Positions 15,176 through 25,000 of a stretch of 64,000 nucleotides of DNA are shown piece by piece. The DNA is from Taenia hydatigena (taxonomy: Eukaryota; Platyhelminthes; Cestoda; Cyclophyllidea; Taeniidae). The stretch is from assembly GCA_036345935.2 (NCBI GenBank), contig JADWOT020000006.1, positions 3,723,543 through 3,787,542 on the forward strand, given 5' to 3'. The translations under genes and the position numbers were made by a program. Numbering within the stretch: position 1 is the first letter of the stretch; every line of letters starts with the position of its first letter. The notes beneath the pieces were generated by a model, which saw only the letters and a list, made by a program, of their open reading frames with translations, searched no databases and was not told the origin of the DNA.

Positions 15176-16279
15176 ATGGAACAATCACATCCAGCGTCGA
15201 AAACGAAAGATAAAATTCAAACAGCCATCCAAGTGAGTATCAATGCCAACTATAAATAGGGCGTGACTTTTCATTGATTGCTTTCACATGCTCCTGTACG
15301 TGTGGACGTTGTCATGCTGAGTGATGAGAGGCCCGTGTCCCTTTTGCTAGGTGACCCCATATTCAAGCCCATTCACCAAAGACCAGTCAAATTAGCGATA
15401 GATTTACCGGCATTCACTGCTCCTCGAACCCTCTCCACATGTAAGCGTCGGAAACGCGTTTCTCCACAAAATTTCTTTCAAGACGTCATTAAGAATGTCG
15501 ACTTATCTGACGTGTTTCAACAATCAACTTGTGATGAAATCACGGCAAAAAATAAGAATGCTATGCAAAGAGTCATTAGAAAGATCCTTGGAGCCCCTCG
15601 TATTTACTTTAGTAAAGCTGAACTGAGCATTATCCTACACATGTACCTTCAGTTAACAGGCCTAAAAATGCGCGACATTTCGAATGAGGAGATGAAAGGC
15701 TTCCTGCACAGCACTCTAGGAATCACCAACTTACATTCGCTGGATGGTATATGCAGGGCAGCAACGAAAATGAACAATGACCTACCGCAAACATCCAAAC
15801 GACACATTTCGCCTTCCGCTTTCGTTCGTACGCTTTCTATCTTGCTAAGAGGATCGACAGATGATAGAGCAGAATTGGCCTTCTATGCGATGGACTTCGA
15901 TTCGGATGGATTGTTGAGGAAGACAGTGGAAATAAGAAGGTTATTGCAGGATTCTTTTGATGCATCTATTGCTGCCCAGAATGTAGAAATCGACCCCGAA
16001 GAACCAATAAGGGATGTAGTCAACTTCTTGTGTGATAAGTTGAACTGCACCATTACCTCACATGTGTCATTGCAGAACTTTCGAGAGAAGTGTCAACAGA
16101 GGCCCTGGATTGTGGAATGCCTTCTTCCGTGCATACCCGAGGAGAGAGTGAATTACATTTTCCAAAATCTCTTCACAATCACTGTCAATATTCCGTCGAT
16201 TGAAACTGCGGTTGAACCTGCAGGACCGATGGCAAAGTGTGTTTCCACTAGGAAAAGTGCATACTCAATGGTGAACTGA
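15176..16279 (+). CDS. Calaxin / EFCAB1-like EF-hand protein
   Basis: The protein resembles calaxin (EFCAB1), a calcium sensor of ciliary outer-arm dynein. The match runs from an LLRGS motif, through the EF-hand-like loop DFDSDGLLRKTV, an EEPIRD segment and an FREKCQQRPW-like helix, to CLPCIPEERV. In the proposed model exon 1 is 15,176-15,232 (19 codons) and exon 2 is 15,329-16,279, joined in phase 0 across a 96 nt GT-AG intron with a weak pyrimidine tract, giving 335 aa. Without that intron, an in-frame ATG at 15,314 would be the start. It is longer than the roughly 211 aa vertebrate protein because of a basic N-terminal extension. The recognisable loop has Val where the family needs Glu at position 12, so calcium binding may be weakened. 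A poly(A) signal lies at 16,417. The assignment is by remembered similarity; cilia (flame cells, sperm) would be the expected site. Confidence 0.6.
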
Positions 16280-16416
16280 ATTTTCCTGGGACATTCATGC
16301 TTAATGAAACATTAAATACTGCAAACTATCCCTCGTACTTCTTCCCATTCCACTGTATTCGGTGTTAACCGTGCTAAACCGATTTTAGAATAAGCATTTT
16401 CTTGCTGCTCCATGCA

Positions 16417-16422
16417 AATAAA
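16417..16422 (+). terminator. Poly(A) signal AATAAA of the calaxin-like gene
   Basis: A canonical AATAAA lies about 140 nt after the TGA at 16,277-16,279, on the same strand and before the next repeat copy. It is the best-placed signal for 3' end formation of this gene. Confidence 0.55.
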
Positions 16423-16681
16423 TACTTGACCACAACTAAAAGCACAGAGGCAACTTGAGACTCACCACTAATACAATCTGTATGCCAAAATTAAATGGGT
16501 AGTTAGTTAGTAGTTGGTTATAATAATGAAGGTACTTCTCTCCATGGGCATGATTGCTTCTTTTCAGCACAACTACTGTTTTAGTACTTTGCCTGTTGGA
16601 ACTACCGGTTTCGGTTAAGGTCACAGAGGTGGCCGTATTGCCCCAGCTGGGTAGGCTGGCCACTGGGCCATGCCAGCAGCC

Positions 16682-16734
<53 letters not shown>

Positions 16735-18414
16735 TACTCTAGCATTCTGCTTCGGGACGCTACAATTGTCATTCGCTTTGAACAGGTCTTGATAAACAGT
16801 TGAAGGAGTGGATGATAGCGCCAGTCTCATATTTTGCGTTATTTAAGGAGCATTGCAATTTCACCTCCCCCATACTCAGAAAAGAAGGTGTCCAAGTGTT
16901 CAATCGCTAAGGCTTTTGTTTGACAAAAGCTAAAGCATCATTTAAGATGGCCATTGGAGCAATACAAATATCTAGTGCCCATAACTTATGCGTATGGTGG
17001 TTTGGTTCGTGAATTGAAAATATGCTAAATGACAGTCTCAGAGCCTCTGTGGGAGTGAATACCATTCTAGTGCCCTTCACAGAAAACCATGGCTCAGGAA
17101 AAAACTCGGTTCAATACCATTCCAATTAGAAGCTTCAGAAATGGCCTAATTCACATCAGAGTAGTGGTTTGGCCTTCTGTTTAACCGTGCAGATACTTAC
17201 GCAAGTCTTAAATTTCCAGAGAATGAACTTTCCCTCTGTGTCTCATCTTCTAAGCCATGCCAACAGCTCCCAACTCTTCTGGCAAATGACGACTTCGAGA
17301 AATGCTAGAGGCGTAACACTAAAGGCGGCAGCAAGGAAACTCGATCATGTGGTTTTATGCTAAGCCTTTATGAAAAAGGCGGAAGAGGTCTACCACAATT
17401 AAATTAATCTGTGAAGATGCTTATAAATGAGCTGAAAATTATGTCTACCTTTGCTGTTCCTGTGCTTTGTAAGAAGACTAAATAACAGTGAGACACCTAC
17501 ATAGCGACTTTTACTGTCCGAATGAGGGGTACCGAAGGTAGTAGTAGCGTATAAATATTGCAAAATATCACCTGTAAGACCCTGCCGAATCCCATATTTT
17601 AATAAATAACACTGCTGTTGAGCTTATTTATTGCAACCATCAAATATATCCTCGCCAAAGAGCATCGTCCTTTCTTGAACAATATGAAACCGATATGTTT
17701 CCCCTTCCTGATGCAATTTAAAGTGTTACGAGAGTACGAGTGCAGCAAAATTGTTGAAATCTATTAGAATTGTTGGGATCAAATGCCTTCTTATGGATGG
17801 CGTTGACCGTTGAAGCGTGATGTTCAAGACAGCGGCTGCCTTGGGATGACCGAAGCGATTGCTCTAAAAGGGAGCATTGAAGACGATCCTCAATTGGAAA
17901 AGAAGGGTGTGTTTTGATTTAAAATATGGTTTAGCCGTACTCGGATGCATGGGTTTGGGTGTAATACTTAGTTTGTTGGCGCACTATGATTTGTCGGAGG
18001 ATTGAGGCTCTGCAGCATAAGAAAACTAAATACAAATATATGCTGCACTTAAATTCAAAGTGATATCTCGTTGATTTTTGCACGCTAGCAGCTAAGTAGC
18101 AATAGGGAGAAGACGTGCACAAAATCTAAAGATAATTGCAAGCTGAAACCGCAAAAGGTTAAAAAATAGCAAAATTCTAAAAATTATTCCAAGGAAGGAA
18201 ATGCTTCTGTTTTAAAAGCATCAACTTATTCAATAAATGTGTTTGTAAAATTTTTTCGTCCCTACATCAATAAGGTTTGACCACGATCCAGCATATTATT
18301 GTCATTAAGCTGTTAGCATTTGTATCAAATTAACTTATGGTTTTAAGCCTTCTTACTCCCCGGCGGTTGACACAAAGATACACGGAGCAGGCTTGTGCTC
18401 TCACGTGCGTAGTG
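16423..18414. other. Intergenic, mostly unannotatable
   Basis: Between the calaxin-like gene and the GNL3-like gene I see only repeat copy 3 (16,587-16,763) and, at about 17,245-17,270, a short stretch resembling the AGCCATGCC-AGCAGC core of the same repeat, possibly a further decayed copy. No coding exon is supported. Confidence 0.5.
16587..16763 (+). repeat. Copy 3 of a (TA)n-bearing dispersed repeat
   Basis: It is the same module order as copy 2: head with ACTACCGGTTTCGGTTAAGG, AGAGGTGGCCGTATTGCCCC, the palindromic core TGGCCACTGGGCCA with ATGCCAGCAGC, a long (TA)n tract at about 16,682-16,732 interrupted once by a C, and the tail TTCTACTCTAGCATTCTGC then GGGACGCTACA. This copy carries the longest (TA)n tract of the family in the window, about 50 nt. 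It ends about 1.65 kb before the GNL3-like gene. Confidence 0.8.
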
Positions 18415-20800
18415 ATGGTGAAGAGCTGTCGGAGTAAGGTCAACTTTTGCACTGATTTTCATAGAGGTCAGAAGCAAGCGCGTTACATGCCACAAGAGGT
18501 ATAAAATTCTGAGGAAAGTTCGCGAACATCATCGCAAAGTTAGGAAAGAACGAAAGAAGAATCCAAAGCTCTTCAAAAGTAATCATACTACTAACACTTA
18601 TCGGTCCAGGAAAGGATCCTGGTGTTCCGAATTCACTCCCTTTTAAGGAACAGATATTGGAACATATTAAGGAGACCAAGAAGGTACGAAAATCTTGTAG
18701 TTTCATAATGTAATAGCTCGAATCGGAAAGGCGGTTGGCTCTATTGCAACATGCAGCGAAGCTTGAGAGGAAAGCAGAAAAGCCAAAGAACAAAGTTGTC
18801 AATGTCAGCTTTGCTAAGCAATTCGCTCGTGTAATCAATGAGGCAGATGTCATTATGGAAGTTTTGGACGCTCGGGATCCACTCGGAACTAGAAGTATTG
18901 ATGTAGAAAATGAGATTTTAGCTGCCGGAAAGAAACTGATCTTACTCTTGAACAAGATTGGTATGACAGCTTCTTAACATTCTAATTAACAAGATCTTGT
19001 CCCCAGTGGAGTTGTGCGTCAGTGGTTAGCCTACTTTCGTAAGTGGTACACGATTATGCCGTTCAAGTCGAACACTCAAGAGAAGTCTAAGAGATTGGGG
19101 AACATCAAAGGCAAAATCCCCCAGAATCCAAATCTTTCTGTTAAAAGGTACTGAGGCTTCTTCATCTTTACTTTTTCTTTAGGGGTTTGGGAGTTGATGG
19201 TTTGATGGTCCTGTTGGGAAACATATGTCGCCATAACGGCGGCAGTCTAACCGTTGGCCTTGTGGGACTACCCAACACTGGGAAAAGCGCAGTTATTAAT
19301 ACCCTTGTTTGCCGCAAAGTTGCGCATAGCAGTTGTGTTCCTGGTGTCACAAAACAATGCCAGTTGTACAAAATTGATAATAAGATAAATCTAATCGATT
19401 CACCAGGAATCGTACTGTCCAACCGAGAGGACCCCTGTGAATTGGTTCTTCGGAATTGTAAAAAGGCACGTGTTGGGAGTTCATGTGGAAACATTGCTCC
19501 CTTCTGTGCATGCACATAATGATACTAGCGTCAGATTTGAAGTTTTTATTTACTCTTACTTGTTTGTAGCCAGAGAGTGTTGAGGCACCGGAAGCTGCTG
19601 TCTCAGCCATCTTGTCCCGGTGTCCGAAGCGCCAGATCATGGTGCGTTATTCCATCGGCGAATACGAAAGCACCACCGACTTCCTGTGCAAGTTAGCACA
19701 ACGGATGGGTCGATTACGGAAAGGCGGCGTCCCCGATGTCAAAGGTGCTGCGCGTGTACTTTTGTCAGATTGGATTACGTGAGTCGTTTCCCATTTCGTT
19801 ATGATTCCTTACTTACATGTGGGTCCGTGGTTTAAATAGTTAAACTATCCTTTGTAGATGTTTTTCGACTTTAGGTCTTCATGTTACTTGTTTGAACCCA
19901 AAAACCCTTGAAATCGGAGTGTAAGCTATTAATACATGCGCCCTGCTAGTCTTATTTCTATCCTTTCTGCATTTTCCAAGTATTTAACTTTTCAAATGGG
20001 ATTCAACTTCCGTGTTGAACTCGCATTTTGGGGAACAAACAACTAGCAGTTGAAGTGTTTTTCCCCTCCAAAGTTTTGCTTGCAACTTGGCGCACGTTAC
20101 CAGTCATCTGTAGGACATGGGTAGTGCTTTGTTTGGCGTCTGTTTTATGAACATAGATTTTTGCATTTTAATTTGGGATTTCCACATTCTAACCCGTGTA
20201 ATGCAATTCATTTATCAGTGGAAAACTGCTGCACCACACACTCCCGCCAGAAAATTCTGCTCCGATAGCCGAGCCGTCGAAACCGGCTATTATTGCTTTT
20301 GATGAAACTGATTTCCCGCTTCAGGAACTTGACGACAACGTTCTAAAAAGTTAGTTTAGTCCATTATTTGTTTCTGTCTGTGCCTTCCCCAATCATTCAT
20401 GAATCCGATTTCCCACTTGCGTTCATGTTTTGTTCGATGAAAAGCACTGAACCCCGCTATCTTCTTTTGCGTTAGCTTAGGAAATTTTGGATTTCCCACT
20501 AAAGCTGACATTATGCAGTTGCCCTAGTGGGCGCTTTGGGTCGCCTATATTATCCAGCCTTTGTCTTTAATAGGACTTCCAAATGCCAATGCGAACGGCG
20601 ATTTCTGCCCAGCAGCTGTTGTCGACTCCTCTGAACCCTTTCGAATAGACTTTGATGGTAAATGGACAGATACAGAAGATATCTTGATATCGAAAGAGAG
20701 CAAAGTGAATGCTGACGACGACGATATGGGTGATTATGCGTCTGCAGATGAAGGTGTTGACTTAATAGAAGGGGACAGTGAATTCATGGATGCTGAATAA
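18415..20800 (+). CDS. GNL3: Nucleostemin-type GTPase (GNL3-like)
   Basis: Nucleolar circularly permuted GTPase of the nucleostemin/Grn1 family, needed for large ribosomal subunit biogenesis. Model exons: 18,415-18,433, 18,465-18,578, 18,610-18,683, 18,717-18,960, 18,994-19,147, 19,183-19,465, 19,570-19,778, 20,219-20,349, 20,574-20,800; total 1,455 nt, 484 aa. The basic N-terminal Grn1 region has TCHKRYKILRKVREHHRK near residue 10. The permuted motif order is visible: DARDPLGTR (about residue 119), G4 NKID (about 150), G1 GLPNTGKS (about 229), G3 DSPG (about 273). An RKGGVPDVKGAA block follows, and the tail is acidic. The first five introns are only 31-35 nt, while later ones are 104-440 nt. 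The intron after residue 296 starts GC (19,466), unless a GT six bases downstream is used. GNL3 and GNL3L are close paralogues; the C-terminal half favours GNL3. Confidence 0.9.
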
Positions 20801-20801
20801 A
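20796..20801 (+). terminator. Poly(A) signal overlapping the GNL3 stop codon
   Basis: AATAAA spans the terminal GAA-TAA-A of the GNL3-like reading frame, so stop codon and poly(A) signal overlap. If it is used, the 3' UTR would be only about 10-30 nt. I see no nearer alternative signal in the following 100 nt. Confidence 0.45.
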
Positions 20802-22049
20802 TAAGAACCGTGCATACAAACTACTGTGTGTTTTCTCTGTTATTGTTTGTAAATGGATTGCCTTCGCAGTAGGGGTTCCCGTTTCTGCTCCATATTTTTG
20901 TTTAAAAGTATGTAATTGCGGAAGTACGTCTGGGGCCGTGGGACCACTTTAGCGGGGAAATCAACCTCATCTCAATCATCCTACTCTGGGTCGGACCGTT
21001 CTGCGTTGGGTTACGTAATGTTAACGGTGCTAGGGTTGGACTGGCAGTTCGTTGAGCCACCACTGCGATGGGTTGTGGCGATTTAGAGGTTGGTTCGGTG
21101 TGCTTATGTCCAGTAGAATGGTTTTACCACTACCCTTCTGGAGCTCATCCATTCTGCACAGCTTGTCACGAATTAAGCGGAGGCTTGGAGCGTTTTAAAG
21201 ACATGCCGACAGAACCTCAAGAAAGTTCGCGAGTTGAAAATTTCTAACAAAGGCTGAATGCCTGAGAGAGATCGTGGTTGTTATGTTTGGGTAGACTTTT
21301 GCCATTAATACCAAAAAACGGTGGTTGTAGCTTCCCGAGGCTTCCTCAAAAGCAAAAGAAGGCAGAATGCTAGGGTAGAATATATATATATATATAGGAC
21401 AGAGGGAAATAGGCTGCTGGCATGGCCCTGAGGCCAGCCTACGCAACTAGGGCAACATGACCACCTCTGTAACCCTGACCGAAACCGGTATTTCAAGGAA
21501 ACAAAGTGCAACAATAAAAATACCTGAGAGCTTACGATATGTAACTGGTGAGAGGTGGGAGCAAAGCGAATTCTTTTGAGAATATTTAACTGTTGGCAAC
21601 AAAAATTATGTCACTGTTGCCGAATTCCGAGTAGAATTGCCGTAGCGTACTTAAAAACAAGACTTCGCTCCTTTGCAGGAAAGGATGTGGGGATAAGATG
21701 CCTTTTATCGAAGTCACAATGATGTCAACTGCAAGCGCTTAGAAATTTGGTCAAAAGAGTAATAAGGTTGCTAATTTTAATGCTTTAAAGATAAAAACAA
21801 TTCACATTAGTATCCACAACAAGTACATTTGATTATTAAAAGGAAAAAACAAATTAAATCCACACATTAGTGCTCAAAACTTGCAAAACTACATTAGCAT
21901 TTAACAAATTTACTGCTTTTTGGGCATTTCTCTTTCTGTTATCTTCATTGCTAATGTTTGTTTATCTCTCCTGGTGGATAACCTAAATTTACAAATTAGA
22001 TCAGCTGTTTTGGTTGATGCGTTCTGCGCTTTGTCCCGTTTCAGTCGAG
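20802..22049. other. Intergenic between GNL3 and DGCR8
   Basis: The first 300 nt or so (20,930-21,200) look slightly richer in G and T than the surroundings, but I cannot assign them. Repeat copy 4 lies at 21,326-21,506 on the minus strand. The last bases before the DGCR8 start contain a pyrimidine-rich acceptor ending CAG at 22,044, six bases before the ATG, which could receive a 5' non-coding exon or a spliced leader. Confidence 0.5.
21326..21506 (-). repeat. Copy 4 of a (TA)n-bearing dispersed repeat, inverted
   Basis: Read on the minus strand it matches copies 2 and 3: an ACCGGTTTCGGTCAGGG-like head, AGAGGTGGTCATGTTGCCC, the palindromic core TGGCCTCAGGGCCA with ATGCCAGCAGC, TTTCCCTCTGTCC, a short (TA)n at about 21,381-21,396, and the tail TTCTACCCTAGCATTCTGC followed by TTTTGCTTTTGAGGAAGCC. 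It shows that the family inserts in both orientations. Confidence 0.8.
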
Positions 22050-25000
22050 ATGGACCTTCCGGGGAATAAAGAAAATGAAACTGAGGAGCCATTTCCTGAG
22101 AGTTCTCATCTGGGTGATCCATCTGGCAGAGAACCGCATTTGAAGACATCGGAACGATATGTCATTCCCGGTGTGTCGTCATCACTGTATCTGTACTTAT
22201 ATTTATGTTGACAATTTGCATTATTTGGTTTTTCTTAGCTGAGCACTATGAAATGATGTGAAGCGGGTTTGAAGACTTTTCGGGCATTGTTTTCTGCATA
22301 CTGTCAATATTCAAATTACTAATGCTGTAAATGGGTGTCTCGCTACGAGCACTTCGTTTCCTCTTTGATCCTTGCTTTACGTTGTTTTGACTTGAGCACT
22401 GCTAGTGCTAGCTTGCTTTAGCGCATTCGTCGTTTGCTACTTTGTATTCTGTTTATGACACGACCAATGCTCTGGTTATAGCCTTGACTTTATTTTCGAG
22501 GGAAGGTGATATGAAATTCAATCTTCTATCAGTTCTAGTGAATTTCGCTCTAACTAATGTGTATTTTGACACACAAAAGCTCTTGTTTGCTCAAATTACT
22601 CTATTGTATATTAGTAATAAAGAATCTAATGTCTTTGTTCTTACAGGCTATGACACTTTAAATGGCAAGGAGCTTCCTGAAAATTGGGTTAAGCTGCTGC
22701 ATGATTCTGGTTTAATGATATATTTCAATCCAACAACCGGCGTCGCTACTCTCTCTCGTCCTTTCATTGTCACTCCTGAGAGCGTAAAGAGCACCACCAT
22801 CCCTATTTTCGCCATCCCTTGTTTGAACTACCGATACAGTAAATTTGCTCTCAAAGAACCCTTAAATTCTAAGGTTAGTTATTCACACTCCCTTGTTTAT
22901 CAGATAACGGTGATCTAACTGGAGTATCCTCCCGATTGTACGTTTGAGATCTTGTGGTTAGGTTTCAGATCCCTACAAACCACGGGGAGAAAACGATGAG
23001 CAGCAGCAAGATAGTTCCAATTGTGAAGAAAGAGGGACTCCTGAATGTCCTATCAATAGTTCTGAGGATGTTGGTGGTGGTAACTGTGACGGGGCTAACG
23101 TGAACGGGGAAGGCGCATCAGAGGGTGTTGAAAAGGAAAAGGAGGAGGGTGAATTGACGACAGACGAGGACGACGAAGGGGAAAATGAGGGCGATGACGC
23201 TAGACAGGAAGACCTACCACCACCAACTAAACGCCTCTGTCGGAGAAATGGTAACGAACTTTTTTTTTGGCTCAGTACTGTTACTCTTAGTCTTAAAGCT
23301 GATAATCAATGCATGTATTATTAATTCATGTTTCTAGGATCTACCTATAGGTTATCGTAAAACTTGTCGTCTTCCATACCTGCGACAATATTATTGGTGT
23401 TTATATGTGCGAAGAATCTGATCTTTTCCTATTCGTGTAGATTCATTATCAGGCTTTTGTCTTTATTAACAGTTAAAGAAAAAATGCCTCCGGTTGTCGA
23501 CTCAGACGTGACATCCCCGAATGCAAATACGACACAACAAGAATCGCAACCTGAGGTGAGGTTGCCTTATCTTTAGTTGTCCTGATTTTAATACGTTTAC
23601 TGCTACGACGCAGATATGCTACGCGTTCTTTGTCAGTTTGTTGTAACTGGTACCGCTAAACTGATACAAAGGGATTGGTTTAGCTTGAAGCAATGGAATA
23701 AACATAGGATTTTTTGGCCTAGGAATTGCTAGCCTTCCAGCTGTCGTTCTCCAAAATCGCCAAAACGCCTAAGATTTGGTAGCAAATTTTTCCCTACGAC
23801 AGCATGAAATGAGTTCCCAATTGCTGAAGCATATCCACAAACTCCCAGTTTTATCCTTACTTAACCTTCTCAAACTCCTTTTGCAGCAACAGGATGATAG
23901 CGGCATGTATAATACAAAGCTCTTAACCCCCGAGGAAGTGCGTGAATATTGCAACAAACTATTCAAATTTAAGAGAACCAACGCTGCTACCTTCAGGTTT
24001 GTGTTGCCTTTTGGAACTTTCGAATGTTGCTATTTGTGCATGCATGGCTCTGAAGTTAATATTAAGCTACTGTGACGTATTTAAGACTCCATCATGCTTA
24101 ACACGTTCGCTACCGGTGTCACATGTAACACCTCCAATAGCCCTACCGGAGGCCAGCGTCGATGAAAGCTGGCATGTGTTCTTTGTTGGTTCGTGGTGGA
24201 TTAGTAGATGGACCAGGTCACATTGCACGCGGGTTATTCGAGTCCAAACCAGAAGCAGAGTCTTTCGAGTTTGAGAATAATTATTAGCCAAGTTGGTCGG
24301 TTCGGTCGCGCAAGTGTTGAGGCCCTTATATTGAGACATTGATTATTTATATGCAAGTAGCTAGACATCCGTAGTATGAGGTGTTATTTCATTGCCTATC
24401 CTTAAAGCGAACATATCTTTTGTGTTCTTTAGATATGATGTTGTCAAGAATCTACTAAATGTTGAGAGCGGAATATCTGTGCTTCCACACAACAGTAATT
24501 CAGATACACAACATTTTCCTCAAAAACTGGGTAAAAGAATTAGATGTCGTGTATGCGCCATCATGCAGCGGCGCACAGCTACTATGTACGCCTGCGAGAT
24601 TTGTAAGACAAATAAAGGACAACCGATTGGATTATGTGTAGACAAATGCTTTAAAATTTATCATGAAAATAAATAATCATTATTAAAAGTTAAATGATGT
24701 TTTCATTTGGCCTTTCCTCCTGCTTGCTAATGCTCTGCGCATGTGACCGACGACTACAAAAGTCCAGTCTCACACACGTGTTGATCTATAGCATCACCCA
24801 TTCCACGCATCTGGGTTGGTGTAGTCACGAACAGTGATGACAACCGGTGCCAAATTAGAACGACAAAAGTGTCTGGGTAGCGGTGGTCGGGGCATGGTAG
24901 CGAACGTGTTAGGTACCAGACAGTTGCATGGCGGTTTCACAATCCAGAACTCGTAAGCATGCATGCGTCTCAGGCTAGGTCGAGCTCATTTGGTTCCTAA

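Larger units (their letters stand above)
24098..24912 (+). mobile_element. Internally deleted piggyBac-like transposon in a DGCR8 intron
   Basis: The left end is TTAA (24,098-24,101) followed by CACGTTCGCTACC (24,102-24,114). The right end is GGTAGCGAACGTG (24,896-24,908), an exact inverted copy of those 13 bp, followed by TTAG, a one-base-decayed TTAA. TTAA target sites and short terminal repeats starting CAC/CCC are family hallmarks of piggyBac. Inside, a sense-strand ORF ends with the C-terminal cysteine-rich domain of a piggyBac transposase. At about 815 bp it is far shorter than an autonomous element (2-3 kb), so the catalytic DDD region is missing. It lies wholly inside intron 5 of DGCR8 in the same orientation as the host gene. 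Confidence 0.82.

Noticed and set aside
24220..24260. tRNA B-box-like GGTTATTCGAGTCC
   Set aside because: The match is imperfect, no A box or cloverleaf can be drawn around it, and it lies inside the piggyBac element.
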